From assembly GCA_010093515.1 (NCBI GenBank), contig MU001684.1, forward strand, positions 439,922 to 503,921: a stretch of DNA of 64,000 bases, read 5' to 3'. The translations under genes and the position numbers were made by a program. This stretch comes from Lineolata rhizophorae (lineage: Eukaryota; Ascomycota; Dothideomycetes; Lineolatales; Lineolataceae). Positions 25,104 to 37,617 of the stretch are shown here, in pieces. Position 1 is the first letter of the stretch; every line of letters begins with the position of its first letter. The notes under the pieces are model-generated. The model was not told the origin of the DNA. It did not search any database and worked only from the letters and a program-made list of their open reading frames with translations.

Positions 25104-28100
25104 ATGGTTTCGTCTCCGTCACAATCCCCATCAACGTTTGATCCAGCCGTCCATCTCTATTCCGAACTCTCCGTGCCCGGCTCTCTTGACGCGCTGCAAG
25201 GCTCCGCGTTCCCCGTGAGCTCACACTCGGACGAGCTCAAAGCTATTGTCCAGCACCGCCGCGACGAGACTGCTGCCAAGACCCGTGCCGGAGTTGTTGT
25301 CCAGCATCGGGCCTGGGACGTTCGCGACGTGTTCCGCAGCGACAACACCGAAGCCTTTCAACGCGCTGGTGCGTGTTAATCCTTACATCTTCAGCCCCTT
25401 TGAAGGTAAAGAACCGTGGCCATTGCTCACATGATATGCGACAGAAACTCCAACTACGAAATCCGCAAACCGCGACGCTCCGATTGCCATTGCTCCAAGT
25501 TCACCTGTCCGCCACGGCTCAACCACCCCCGATTCGACTTACCTTCCTATTCCTTCGTCCCCGCCTTCGTTCGCCGCAATGCCCATGATATCTTCGCCCG
25601 TCGCCTATCCGGCCAGCTCTTCACCACCGGCGCCGGAGAAGGCGAAAATGGTCCAAGACGAAGCCTCGCGCAAGAAGAGAAAACTTGACGTTCCGAACCG
25701 AAGTCCCCTTCGAGATGTAGCTCCCAATCAAGCTCCGCGAACCGTTGGAGGTTTTATCATGGACGACTCGGACGATGACGATGATGATTTCTTTCCCACC
25801 AAGACTGCTGATGGAAAGCGCAAAGTGTCGTGCATCGAACCTGCTCCTCCACTAGTAACTCAGCCAGAACCTTCGACCGATTTCCCCAATCCAGTCAATT
25901 TCCCTAACCCCAATGGTGATCTCTACGATGAACCTTCCGTCGAGCCAATTGATCGAGTTCTTTCCCTCCCATCAGCCACCACCTCCTCTTATGTCCAGCC
26001 TCTCCTAGCCACCACCTGTTCCGGCCGCTCCTTTTACATTGGGCCTAAGCCGCGCTCCGCGCGTCCCACCTTCGAGCAGCTCATTGCCTCCCGCAGCACA
26101 GCCTCCAAGCCGGGCCGCGCACAGACATCTTACTATGGTATCGACATTCATGCGTTAATGGATGAGGCGGCACGCGATGCCGAAGAGGCAGCCCAGCTTC
26201 GCGCAGCCGAAAAGGAGGCTGAAGAGAAGGAAGCGGTGGCCATGAGACAGGCGGGCATCAAACCGTCTGTTGAACGTTCAGGAGGAAGGACCCTTCTCTG
26301 GACCGAGAAGTACCGCGCGCGCAAGTTCACCGACCTCGTCGGCGATGAGCGCACGCACCGCTCGGTTCTCCGCTGGCTGAAGCGCTGGGACCCCATCGTG
26401 TTTCCCGGCTCCGCCAAGCCCAAGCCCAAATCCAACGGCAAATCCGCCACCGGCAACCGCCGCGACGGCGAGCGCGACGACAACGACGGCGAAGCGCCCC
26501 TCCGCAAAGTCCTGCTCCTCGCCGGCCCGCCGGGCCTCGGCAAGACGACGCTCGCCCACGTCTGCGCCCGCCAGGCCGGCTACGAGGTCGCCGAGATCAA
26601 CGCCTCGGACGAGCGCAGCCGCGACGTCGTCCGCAACCGCATCCGCGACATGGTCGGCACGGAGAACGTGCGCGGCACGACGACGACGACGACGACGATC
26701 AACACGAGCGGTGGTGCCTCCGGCGGCCCGCTCCAAGCACAGCCGCAGCGCAAACCGGGCCGGCCCGTCTGCCTGGTCATCGACGAGGTGGACGGCGCCG
26801 CGGGCGGCGCGTCCGCCTCCGGCGGCGGCGAAGGCGGCTTCGTGAAAGCCCTGGTCGACCTCATCGCGCTGGACCAGCGCAACGCCGCGTCTGCCCCTTC
26901 ACCCTCCAACGCCACCTCCGCCCCCACGCGGCGCGCCGCCAGGAAATCAGACCGCTTCCGCCTCCTCCGGCCCATCATCCTCATCTGCAACGACCCGTAC
27001 CACGCCTCGCTGCGCCCGCTCCGCTCCTTCGGCGCCGCCGTGTCTCCTGCCGGAGGCGGTGGCGGCGGCAGCGGCCCGGTCGCAGAGACGATCTTCGTGC
27101 GGCGCCCACCGCTCCCGCTCGTGGCGGCCAGGCTGGAGTCGGTGTTCCGCCGCGAGCGCGTCCCGGCCGATGCGGACGGCGTGCGGCGGCTCTGCGAGGC
27201 GGCGTGGGGGGTGTCGGCGCGGGGCAGTCCACAGGGTTGTGGGAACGGCGGGCTGGGCGCGGGGACTTGCGAGGGCGATTTGAGGAGCGTGCTTGTGGTG
27301 GCGGAGTGGGTGGGGTGTAAGCTGAGGAGGGAGGCGTTGATGGGAAAGTTTGGCGGGGGTAGGAATGGTGAGTTGGTGGGCAGGCTGACGAGGAAGTGGG
27401 TCGAGGAGAATGTAGGCGACGAGTTGGGGGGTGCTGTCCAAGGGGATGGAGGTGGGAGGAGTCTAGGGAGGGGCGGCGCGAAGGAGGTCGTGGAGAGAGT
27501 GTTTCGGGAGGGGGCGGGGTTTCCGATGGGGTTGGGTTTGGGTAAGAGTGGCCCGGTGAGCGGGGGAGAAGCGATGAGGGGTAAGGTTGGTGTGGCGGAA
27601 GCAAGGAAGAGAGGGGCAATGAGGAGGTTGAGGGAGATGGTGGAGACGAGTGCGGAGGGGGATAGGATTGTTACTGGTGGGTTCATATTTCCGCCCCCCT
27701 CTTAGATCCATGGTGCAATGACCTATCTCAAAGGCCAGTATTTCTAACCTCACCTCAGATTGCTTCACCCTCTACCCCACGAAACCCTTCCAAGATGATT
27801 GCTACCTAACCAAACCCACCGCTGCCTACGACTGGCTTCACTTCCACGATTCCCTCTCCTCCGCTCTCTTCACCCAGCAAGAATGGGAACTTCAACCGTA
27901 CCTCGCCCACACCGTCCTAGCCTTTCATTCGCTCTTTGCTTGCAACAAGTCCACCACTGCCGCCAGCGATGCGACCGCATTCAGCACTGCCTCGAGCACT
28001 TCGGACCCGGCAACCCAAACCGAAAAGCAACACCCCTTCTCCACGCCTTCCGCCCCTTTCCTCGCCGTCGAGGCCCAGCGTGCCAACCGCTCCACCCTGA

Positions 28101-28957
28101 CCGCCCTGCAAGGCTCGCTTTCCCCTTCCCTAACCCGCGTCTTCCGCTCCCCGGAACATGTCGCCACGGAACTCTTACCCTGTCTCCTCCGCATGCTCTC
28201 TCCCAGCATCACCCCTGTCGTCATCCACAACTCAGCCACGTCCACGGCCGACAAAGGCCGGACCGCCACGGCCACCATCCGCAAGGAGTCGGAGAAGGCC
28301 CTCGTGCGCCGCGCCGTGTCCGCCATGCTGGCCACGGGGGTCCGCTTCCAGCGCAGCCGCGTCGTGGACGCGGCCGAGAGCACCGCGGGCCGGCCGGCCG
28401 GCGGCTGGGTCTTCCGCATGGAGCCGCCTGCCGACGAGGCGGGCTGGTTCGGCGATAGCCTGAAGGGCGGAAGCGGCGCGGCGGGCGAGGACAAGGTTAG
28501 GTTCGCGGTCCGCCAGGTGCTGGATGCGGAGTGTGCACGCGAGGAGCGGCGGATGGCGGAGGAGGCCAGGGGGAGGAGGGGCGCGCGCGCCGTAGTGGCG
28601 TCGGCTGCGGACGGCGCTGGCGTCGAGGCGAAAGGCGAGCATGGGGATGCCGGCGCCGGGGCGGGCTCGAAGAAAGGTGGTCATGCCGCCGTGAAGAGGG
28701 ATTTCTTCGGTCGCGTGCTCAGCGTTGCGGGGACGCCGGCGGGCCTGGATGATGCGGCGGCGGCGGCGGGGGTGTCAGCCGCAACGGCGGTGGCGGCGGA
28801 AGTCGCCGTTTCGGCGGCAACCGGGAAGGTTGGCGGCAGGGCTAAGGGTGCGCACGGGAAGAGGGATGAGGGAATGGTGTGGGTGAGTTATCATGAGGGG
28901 TATTCAAATGCGGTGAGGAAGCCGATTACGTTGGAGGAGTTGATGAAAGGGTTTTAA
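25104..28957 (+). CDS. CTF18: Chromosome transmission fidelity protein 18 (RFC-like clamp-loader subunit)
   Basis: Large subunit of the Ctf18-RFC complex, which loads PCNA and supports sister-chromatid cohesion and the replication checkpoint. Exons 25104-25368, 25445-27676, 27759-28957; introns of 76 and 82 nt, the second with a CTAAC branch site. Phases agree, giving 1231 residues. The N-terminal exon ends in RAWDVRDVFRSDNTEAFQRA. The AAA+ region starts near LLWTEKYRARKFTDLVGDER, with Walker A AGPPGLGKTTLAH (about residue 450), INASDERS, and Walker B CLVIDEVDGA. The C-terminus SYHEGYSNAVRKPITLEELM is the conserved tail used to bind other Ctf18-RFC subunits and polymerase epsilon. The protein is longer than typical fungal Ctf18 because of Gly/Ser/Ala-rich inserts between the Walker motifs and after the AAA+ domain (27360-27600). 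Confidence 0.93.
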
Positions 28958-30667
28958 GACGTGTATGCTAGGATGGACGATTCATGTACGTTGAAGCTGG
29001 ACTACGTGGTCTGTTTGCGACTTTAAGCAATGTGACTTGTCGTTTTGTTCAATAAATTATTAACTTATCTTTAGAGTGGAATGTTATTTAACGCGAATCA
29101 TCTCGATTTCTTGGAGAATGTGCATATTTGTGAGATTGAAGATATGTCGTCTGTTCTCTTCGTACTCAGCATTGGAGTTTCAACTATCGGTCTTCGAAGT
29201 GCTCTCATACTTTCTTGTAAGCTCTTGCGTTGCCAATGCCGCAAGAGCATTGAGCATATGTCAATTGATGAGAAGTTCGTCCAGATCCATTAATCAATTG
29301 GCCCTTTCTACAAGATTCGACTCACGAAATACCTGCGAACTCCATGCTATCTTTGTGGTATGTTACTGCACCCGATGTTCTTCAAGGGACACCCTAGAGG
29401 ACATTCTTTGTCCTTACACAACGCCTCATAATACGCACCCTCTTCGTTATAGCAGAGGATACAACGCATGAATTGAGCCTCTAAGAAACCGAGATACGAT
29501 TCTCCACAATCGACCAGTTGTTATCATAGCTACTGAATTAAGGGGATAGCTCTAGATGCTTTGGAATGTCTTTCTACGTGTCCAAAGTTCAGTAACATGA
29601 GCCCTAAGTTTTCATATGGGGCCGACACTACCGCTAAACTCTGTTCTTCCGGGACCTCCACTGTCGTCGACCGTATGTTTGGTCGAAAATCATACTTCAA
29701 ACAGCATTTTCGCAGCTATCATCCGGGCCAGAACAAAGACGATCCGTTATTTGAGAGGATTTGGCAGGGTAAGGCCCAAGGCCGGTAATTTCAAGAACCC
29801 GGTTGAAACGTGGGATCAGGTTTTGCTTTGACTCAAAACTGCGATTCTGACAAAATGAAAGTTCCTGCACCTACTAAGCAACTATACTAGTCTACTTAGC
29901 CAGCCATCTATTCCGGGTCTGATAGCCGATCTTTTACAGGACCAAATGCCTTCCTTCCTAGCAGCAGTGATTCATGCACTAAAACATTTGAATTCCTAGG
30001 ACCGTGCCCAACTCCGTGAGTTCAGGATCCGCTAGATGACAAGTCGGCATATTTTGAAACGCACAGATTAGTCTCCTTTCCCCTCTCCTTGATATCACGG
30101 ACCGGTGACCTCATCCCTGTAAATTCGACATTACAACACATCAAATTGTCAACCTACTTATACGTCAATAAATTACTGAGCCTCCGCTCGTTAATCCCTA
30201 TGCCCCCATCATCACTCCCTGGCATTCCAAGGAAGGGGGGAGTTGTGTCGAATTTGTATCACTTCCTCCAGAGCAGGCCATTTGCAGCATCAATAGACAA
30301 GTCACAGATACCTTGAGGATAGTAAAAGCCTCTAATAGGACTTAGCAGATTACTTTTCTCTATTTTTTTCACTCGTCCCCGGGAGTCCAAAGTTGAAATG
30401 GGTTTTATTGTCAGTGATCGCTGCTAGTGGACAAAGACAGGTCGGTCTGCTCGCTATCGACAAGTAAACCATTCCATGCACATGCGTGCATGTTCCAGAA
30501 AGCACTACACTGAGTGATTGGAAAAGACAGAAGACAAGCTGATTCTCGAAAAACAATCAGCCCTAGAGCATTATTGTTAAAGCCGCCAATCACCTCCTAG
30601 GCTTTGCCAAAAGACAAGCCATGAGCCATCAAATTGTGCCGAGCAAAGCGGCCGGGAGTACAACCAC
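28958..30667. other. Convergent, AT-richer intergenic region
   Basis: 1.7 kb between the CTF18 and transporter stops, distinctly less GC-rich than the flanking genes. A frame at 29561-29788 (+) contains FGRKSYFKQHFRSYHPG, vaguely like a C2H2 finger without its cysteines; it is probably a decayed fragment or chance. Otherwise nothing is seen. Confidence 0.6.
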
Positions 30668-33132
30668 TCAAACCGACTTCGCGCCATTCCCAACCTCACT
30701 GGCGCCCGGATTTCCCGCATCCGCCGCGAAGCGGTATAGCTTGGGCTCTTTGAGGCCCTTACGGAAAAACACGTATCTCTTCCACCAATACGGCGCCACC
30801 TCTTTGACTTGATACTTCATATGCGTCCGAGTCGGGACCGCAAATACATAGTCCAGCTCCTCCAGCGTCCTCTGCTTCGTCTCGGGCAGCCAGAAGAAAA
30901 TCATCCAGAAGGCGATGAAATTGAGGCCCGCGTAGAAGCCGAAGACGCCCTGCGCCGTCATGGCGCGCAGCATACGCAGCAGCGTCATGGCCAGAACGGC
31001 CGCCCAGAAGTTGTTGGTCGCGACAGCCCAGCTCATGCCGACCTCGCGGTGCGAGAGGGGGAAGACCTCGGCGCTGTAGGTGAAGGGCACGGGGCCTTCG
31101 CCGGGCGAGTAGAAGGCGTCGAAGAGGTAGATGAAGAGGGCGATGAGGCCAAGATGAGCGCTGGAGCTCTCCGGAATCCAGAAGCAAAACCCAGCGGCGA
31201 GAAGGGTCCAGCACATGTTCGGGAAGGTGAACAAAAGAAGCTAGGTCAGAGCATATATTAGAATATGCGTTTTGCGAGCCTTGATCGGTCACGTTTAATG
31301 GTATAGACTTACCGTACGCCTACCGAAAGTGTCAATGGTCCAAACAGCCGGCCAGGCAAAAGCCCAGTTAACAATGCCGAAGCCCCACGATGCCATCAAT
31401 GATTCTGTGACACTTGCTCCAGCCTCGCGGAAGATTGTAGAGCTGTAGAAGGCGATGATATTAACTGTGTAAGGTTGATTTTATTAGCATTTATTCGTCT
31501 AATGGGGTTTTACCTGTTCTTTAGTCTACTAAAATTCATAACTTACTTCCGCACATCTGCTGCGCAATCATAACGATACCGGAGGCCTGGGTTGCACGGC
31601 GAACGCGCGGGATGCTGAATAGCTCGTAGAAGCGAGTGAAGACGTTGGCATGCGTCTTGATTACGGCGGATTGCTCGACTAGGAGTTGCTCTTGGCGGAG
31701 GAGGGCATGTGCGTAGTAAAGATCGCGTGCGGCTTGGATGGGACTAAACCGAAGCTTGCAGAAAGACCTGTTATTGTGCTACCGTAAGCAAAGCGCGCAC
31801 GGCTAGCAAGAGTAGGAAATTCGAAAGAAATTCCGTACTTGAACGCCTGCATGTGCTTTCCCTTCTTCATAAGCCATCTAGGTGATTCCGGGCAGAAGTA
31901 GATGCCAAGCACTAGCGGAACTGCGGGGATGAAAGCGGAACCTAATTGTAGGCGCCACGCAATATCCGGTACATCCTATATAAGTATCACTTATTAGCAC
32001 GCAGAAACCTCACTGGCGTAAATATTGCTTACCTTAACCACGAGATTAGCTGAAGTACCCAGCAAAATGCCAAAGGCCGTCCATATCTGCCATGACATGA
32101 CTAGACCACCACGAATTAGTGGTGGCGACATTTCCGCCGAGAAGACTGGGACAGTAACTTCCTTGAGACCCATTCCGATTCCGAGGAAGATTCTGCAAAT
32201 GGCCAACTCCCACCACTCCTGGCACAAGCCAGAGCCAATAGGGGCGATCAAGCTGAAGATTGCCGCTATGAAAATAGTGCCACGACGACCAACTAATTCA
32301 TTCATAGGGTCCGAAATCCATCCGGCACTGCCAAAAACAATGGTGAGTATCCTCTTCTCCAGAACACCACGCCTAGAGAATGCTACGCGGTCACTTACAA
32401 GAACGCAATCGTAATATACGGCATCGAATTCACGAACCCCACAATCCACGAATTTCGATCACACTCGGCTGCCATGCCCGGCGCCTCGCACGCGTCCCCT
32501 CCATCCGGGATGCCGAGATCATCGGGGAAGCTCAGGTTCGCCCCATTGCTGCCCGTCTGGTCCCAGCCCTGGATGGCCGCGGCAATGGAGTTCAAGAAGA
32601 TGGTGAAGTATAGCATCTTGGGATGGCGCCAGCGATGGGCTGCCTCGAGTTCGAGCTCGCGCCTATCGTCATCGTCGAGCTCCTCGATGCCGCTGATGTC
32701 GCGCGGCGACTGTGCGACCAGCGCGCCTTTTTTGAGCAACGGCAGGATCTCGCCCAGATTGTTGGTGGCGGCGTACTCCTCGACGTCGCGGAAGAGTTCG
32801 TCCTTGGAGATGCCGACGAGAGGGTTGCGGATCCTGGCCGGGGCGCTCCGTGAGACTGAAGGGCATATATGTGGTGCCGAGGGCTCCTGAGGTAGAGAAG
32901 GGATACTCACTCGCCGGTTACATTCTCGGTAAGCTCGTGGATGCTTTGGCGGCGCTTGGCCTCATCGTTGAATGTCGAGGGGCGTCGCTCGTTGGTTTCG
33001 GCCGCGGTGGAGGTGCCGCTATATAGTGTAGACAAAGGTTGTTAGCTACCACGCGAAAAGCACAGGATGGCGACCACAAAAAAAAGAGGGTGATATAGGT
33101 ACAACATACGTAGGCTTGTCTTCGGCCGACAT
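30668..33132 (-). CDS. MFS sugar transporter (SP family)
   Basis: Plasma-membrane proton/sugar symporter family. Eight exons: 33110-33132, 32911-33018, 32399-32833, 32033-32327, 31839-31975, 31547-31767, 31313-31464, 30668-31240; introns 57-91 nt and every phase agrees. About 647 residues. It has a long cytosolic N-terminus of roughly 130 residues ([20 protein letters not shown] and an acidic stretch), then 12 expected membrane segments. Family motifs: [17 protein letters not shown] in TM1, [15 protein letters not shown] in the TM2-3 loop, [12 protein letters not shown] after TM6, [17 protein letters not shown] in TM7, DTFGRRT, and [15 protein letters not shown] after TM12. The long N-terminus and the TM1 sequence resemble a fungal subgroup annotated as inositol, quinate or general hexose transporters; the substrate cannot be read from the sequence. 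The exon 3/4 junction (AFF/AGW) is the least certain. Confidence 0.88.
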
Positions 33133-36100
33133 GATAGCGAAGTATCAGAAGGCAGAGTTGCAGCTCGCGTCTGTTGTCGCAGGTGCACAATAGAAAGCGG
33201 GAGGCGAAAGCGTGTGCGTGTATAAGCGAACAGCTACACAACGCAGAGCTGTCAGTCGTGGAGCTGCCAGTCGTGGATTAAATGCTCGGAGCCTTCAAGC
33301 ATTTAACCGCCCTAGCGTCCTGAGATAGGAAGCCTTGGCGCACACAAGGTAAGAGAACGTGCGTGCCGGCAATGCGGTTCGGCGGCCCTGGATTTGGTGG
33401 CGCGTGAGTGCGCACGCACTCACGAAGGAGGGCGGAGAAAGGGAGGGTACCTAGGCAGACCACAGGTGGTCCAAGGACAACAAGCCTACTACGGCTTACC
33501 GCCCAGACCAGCTCCGCAGCGGCGGATTGGTAGCTTTCCATGACAAGGCGGGACGCACCTTTCCTAAGCTTAACGAAGCTCCCCCGACGGTGAGCGGCCT
33601 CTTGGCAGCGACGTGTAAACCAACGTCGGGTGGCTGAATGACCTTACTGGTTCTACTTTAGTAGAGAGCTGAGGTAGCACCGAGAGCGCTTGCATGCATG
33701 TATCACGTGAAGAGGAGACAAGATCTGTGGCTCCTGTATGGTTGTCAGGGACCGGGGTCCGGGTGCAGATGAGGGGTCAAGGACAGCTGTTCCGACGGAC
33801 GGGTAATAGTCTTAACTGGGAGGCGTCTTGGCGTGGACGAGTGCCGCCGATAGTGACAGTTGGCGACTGTTAGGTCGACAAGGCAGTGGTGGGTATGGCA
33901 ATCCATTGGCTGTCTTCGGAGTTCCACAGAAAGGACGCGCATCGTAATGAACGCTCGGAAATGGAAACGGTATTCCGACTCCGAATGTGCGAAGAGAATG
34001 AGATACACGCAACACCTCACTCCTTCCGGTAAAACGGAAAGAATACTGACTTGCTGCTGTAAATGCAGAGCAGAAATAGTACTACCTTTAAGGTCGCCGG
34101 CTCTGTTCCAGCTCAGCTCATCTTTCTGCCTCTGAGTAGTACTAGGCGCGGAATCCTTTCCAAAAGGCGATCGATAATAGTTTCTTAAACTGCGCATCCC
34201 TGCCCAGCCGAGCATAGTGGTAACGACTGACTGACTAAAAATGGGATACTCGACCCCAAGATGGTCGAAGGGAAGAGGGAATCTATGGAACGCGCCAGAA
34301 TGTCCGCTTCGCACATTACAAGTCAGTCGTACTAGCGCCCAGCAACTTGGCACGACTTTGACAAGGTTGACACGGACCTCCTTAGAGCCCAAGGCCAAGG
34401 CGTCTGCCCCCGGACGCTTGCGCAAACCATCAACTAGTAGCCCCGCCCGAGCCCATGCACCGAGTCCTTGCCGCCTCCGACGAGCCGCCGTTGGCTAAGC
34501 CTCGCGGCGACAACAGTAGATATCTGCGTGGACACGGCGGGACATGTCGACCTACCTGCCTCGCGATGGACCGACAAGGCTAGCGCAAAAGGCTAACCCC
34601 GCATTAAACCTCACGGCAGCATCTCAGCCATGCAGCGAACAAGGGATCTCCGGTCTTGGCTGTTGCACACGCGCACGTTGGTCGGTGGAAATTTAACCCA
34701 GAGGATCCGATTGATGTGGTAGGGCGGCATTTTCTTTTGCGTTGCTGGACGGATTCGCTTGTGAGCGAGATACATACGCATGCCCTTGTCGGAGTCGTGC
34801 CGAGGCGGGGTGGTGCAATCCGATGTATCACCAATCCGCCGGCGAGATTCTGTTGTGCTTCCCCGCGCACGGCGATGCCGATCGTTGGCGGGGGAGGGCG
34901 CCAAGATTGACGCACGCAGCAGACGGATAAGTCGCTCGCCGTCTTCCCCCTTTCCCTGCGGTCCGTTGAAGCCGAATCCAAAGCCGAAGCATAACGAAGC
35001 TGAGAAGCTCCGTTGAGCGCCGGTCTCAGCCCGGCCTCCACTTGCCGTTGTGCGACATGAACTAATCCCCAAATGTCAGACGGATGGACGTTCACGAGTG
35101 CAAAGAAAGCAGACGCCGATCTTTGAGCGCAAGAAAATGCGCAAGTACTCCGTACCTACACAGTATGCAAGGGTGTACCCCAACCGCTCGAGTGAGGTTG
35201 AACGTAAGTTTGCTAGGCGAACCCAACGCCGTTCATCCTTAGCTCATTTCGCCGAAGTTTCCCACGATCCCGGGCGTTGCGCTAGGCGGATCGGACAGAC
35301 CCACAGGAACCCAGTGCGATCGAGTCCGCGATCGTCGCTTACCGCCCGACTGCCGCAGCTTAGGCGGCCAACCGAGGACAATTACAGAGAGCTTAATAGA
35401 AGTTCAATTGTTCCCACCACTCCGCCGGTTGTATTGTCATATTATCATATTGTAGATCTACGAGAACGACGAATCGGTCGGACCCGAAATGCAATTCGTT
35501 CAAGTAGCGCTAAGGGCTCGAGAAATGCCCTGCCGATTCAATCCTTACGATTCAAGTAGTGCTCGAACGGAAATAGAGGATTAAGGTGGGCCTAATTTCA
35601 GAGTAAGCAAAGCTTTTACTAGCGATTCGTTGGGTTGCAGTCTAATTTTAGCGGCCCGCCTCGCCTCTACTCACTTCGGAATTCAACATATGGAGTAACA
35701 GAAGGAGAAATAAGAACCGTAAGTAGTATGTCCACTATCGGCAACCGGAAGATATTGCCTTATTATTTGTTATTGAATCTCAATCGAAGACCATGAAAGA
35801 CATTGAATACTAAATCACAATCTAGAGGAATTTCAACGATCGGAATTTCAGGATTCAGACCCAAGGCACGCTTAAAAAAACAATACCCTCTGACAGTAAC
35901 GTCTCGATTTGAAATCGTGGCTTTACTCTAAGTACGCAATGATTATAGAGGATTTAAAAGGTCTAGATTAAACTAGGCTTAATAAAGTTTCCTAATAACA
36001 GAACCAAGGTACCTTTCCCGTGAAGCTTGAGGTACGCAGTAGGTGCTTTTAGTTTTTACCGTGTACAAAGACAAGTGGCGTCTTACGATATATATGCTAT

Positions 36101-37617
36101 TCTCGCCGATATTTGCTGCATTTGCCTATTTGGGTTAGTAAATAGTGAGGGCCGAAAAATAATAGATTGAACTCCGTACGGTATGCAGGAAACTGAGCTC
36201 CTAATATCAAATATAATGTTTTGTCTCAACAAGATTGCGGTCCTTCTTAGCTAAGGAAAATACATGCGCGATCAAAGATTAGAAAAACACTCTTCCAAAT
36301 AGGTAGAGATAGGACGGGCAGCCTGCAAATTAGTAAAAGCTACCCTCGTCGGCTCTGCTAATAGCTATAGCTAGTACGGATTATGGCACGCTAGTGCTCC
36401 GTAATAAGAAATCGCCAAATTTATTGTATCTCGAATCGACATTCAAGTCTTACAGGCTAATTCATCGAGTAAGTCTTCCGTCGTAGAAACTTAGCGCCTT
36501 GCTTAACGTATAGCCGCCAATCTCATCGACCGCATAGCTTGTAGTCGAAACTTATCGTATAATATTCTGCAAGATTCGGGTGCGTTTGTATATGAGAGGC
36601 CTGTGATCTTTTGGTGGTTTTGTAATCGTGGAAGGCAGCACGCTGCCTCGCGAAACCTCAATTGGTCGATGGTTGTATGTCAAGTTAGGTAGGACAGTTT
36701 GCAAGATAGCCTTTCCGGAACTTTACTGTCGCATAACGATGCTGCAGCTAAACGGAGTGTTTTTTTAGAGCATTCAAACAGCGTTAAAGTAATGAATTTC
36801 ATTAATGCGGCGCGCATTTCTGACGGCCTGTCTCTACGAGTCTCCATCTCTTTGGCCTAGGCGCCTAGGAGAGTAAGTGATATCAGATCTTCGTAGCAAA
36901 AGAGCGATATTGAAAATCTACTCAGGCATCGCAAGTTCAGTTTCAGCAACGGCTATAGGTGTAAACTGCGGGTGCTATGATGCTACTTCGCTTAGAGCGA
37001 CGACGAAAAGTTTGCAAGATCAGGCACGCGCACGATGCACATGCGCCATGCCCAATCCGTTCTAGCCACGGTCTACTCGGGAGCTCCCGAGGAGCCAAAC
37101 CGTATTAGGCATGCTAGCGAGTGAGCTGCTGGACGTCACCTCCTCGACCTCGACCTCGCCGTTGTCGGGCACCTACTGTTAGAGCCGCGTGCGCGCATGA
37201 CCAGCTGGGGGAGCTAGTAGCGCGTTCTACGAGCTGCCTAGGTCACGTGCCGTGGGACCGGCGCCCGGCCTTCCAGCCTAACCTTCCTCGGAACTGCACA
37301 CGGTCGATTGTGCAAACTACCTCGTGGCTTCACCGCACGACTACCTTCTCAATCCCATTGTTCGGTGGATTTTGTCCTTGGCCGGTCATTTCTAGCAGTC
37401 CGTTTCTTCTTCTCCTCTTTTTCTTCCGAGTAGATATCCATAATCAACTCCGACCGTGTCTTCATCCCACCACTTCTCGTGCAGAGACCAAGCATCCTTC
37501 CGACTTCATCGTGCCTCTGACCGTAAAACACGCTAGGAGTAGCCAAATACCATTCCTCCAAGCAAACCGATTACACAAACGTACATAAATAATCTGGTCA
37601 GCCCAACCGCAGGCCAA
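33133..37617. other. Large gene-poor, AT-richer intergenic region
   Basis: 4.5 kb between divergent genes (transporter, phosphatase-like). 33133-34600 is moderately GC-rich and probably holds the transporter promoter. From about 35560 to 36900 the DNA is clearly AT-richer, TpA-rich and free of long open frames on both strands, as expected for old repeat-derived sequence, possibly altered by repeat-induced point mutation. No terminal repeats or transposase/reverse-transcriptase motifs were recognised. The near-palindrome GTACTCCGTAC lies at 35145-35155, and a variant (ACTCCGTACG) at 36171-36180. Confidence 0.6.

Noticed and set aside
29561-29788. Possible zinc-finger fragment
   Set aside because: Lacks the metal-binding cysteines and any continuation; probably chance or a decayed relic.
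33745-34425. 226-codon minus-strand frame
   Set aside because: No family recognised, several overlapping alternatives, no intron signals, non-coding-like codon use.
34604-35095. 163-codon minus-strand frame with a second long frame overlapping it
   Set aside because: Two frames open over the same bases and neither resembles a known protein.
35050-35559. 169-codon plus-strand frame
   Set aside because: Arg/Ser-rich in AT-richer intergenic DNA with no homology that I can recognise.
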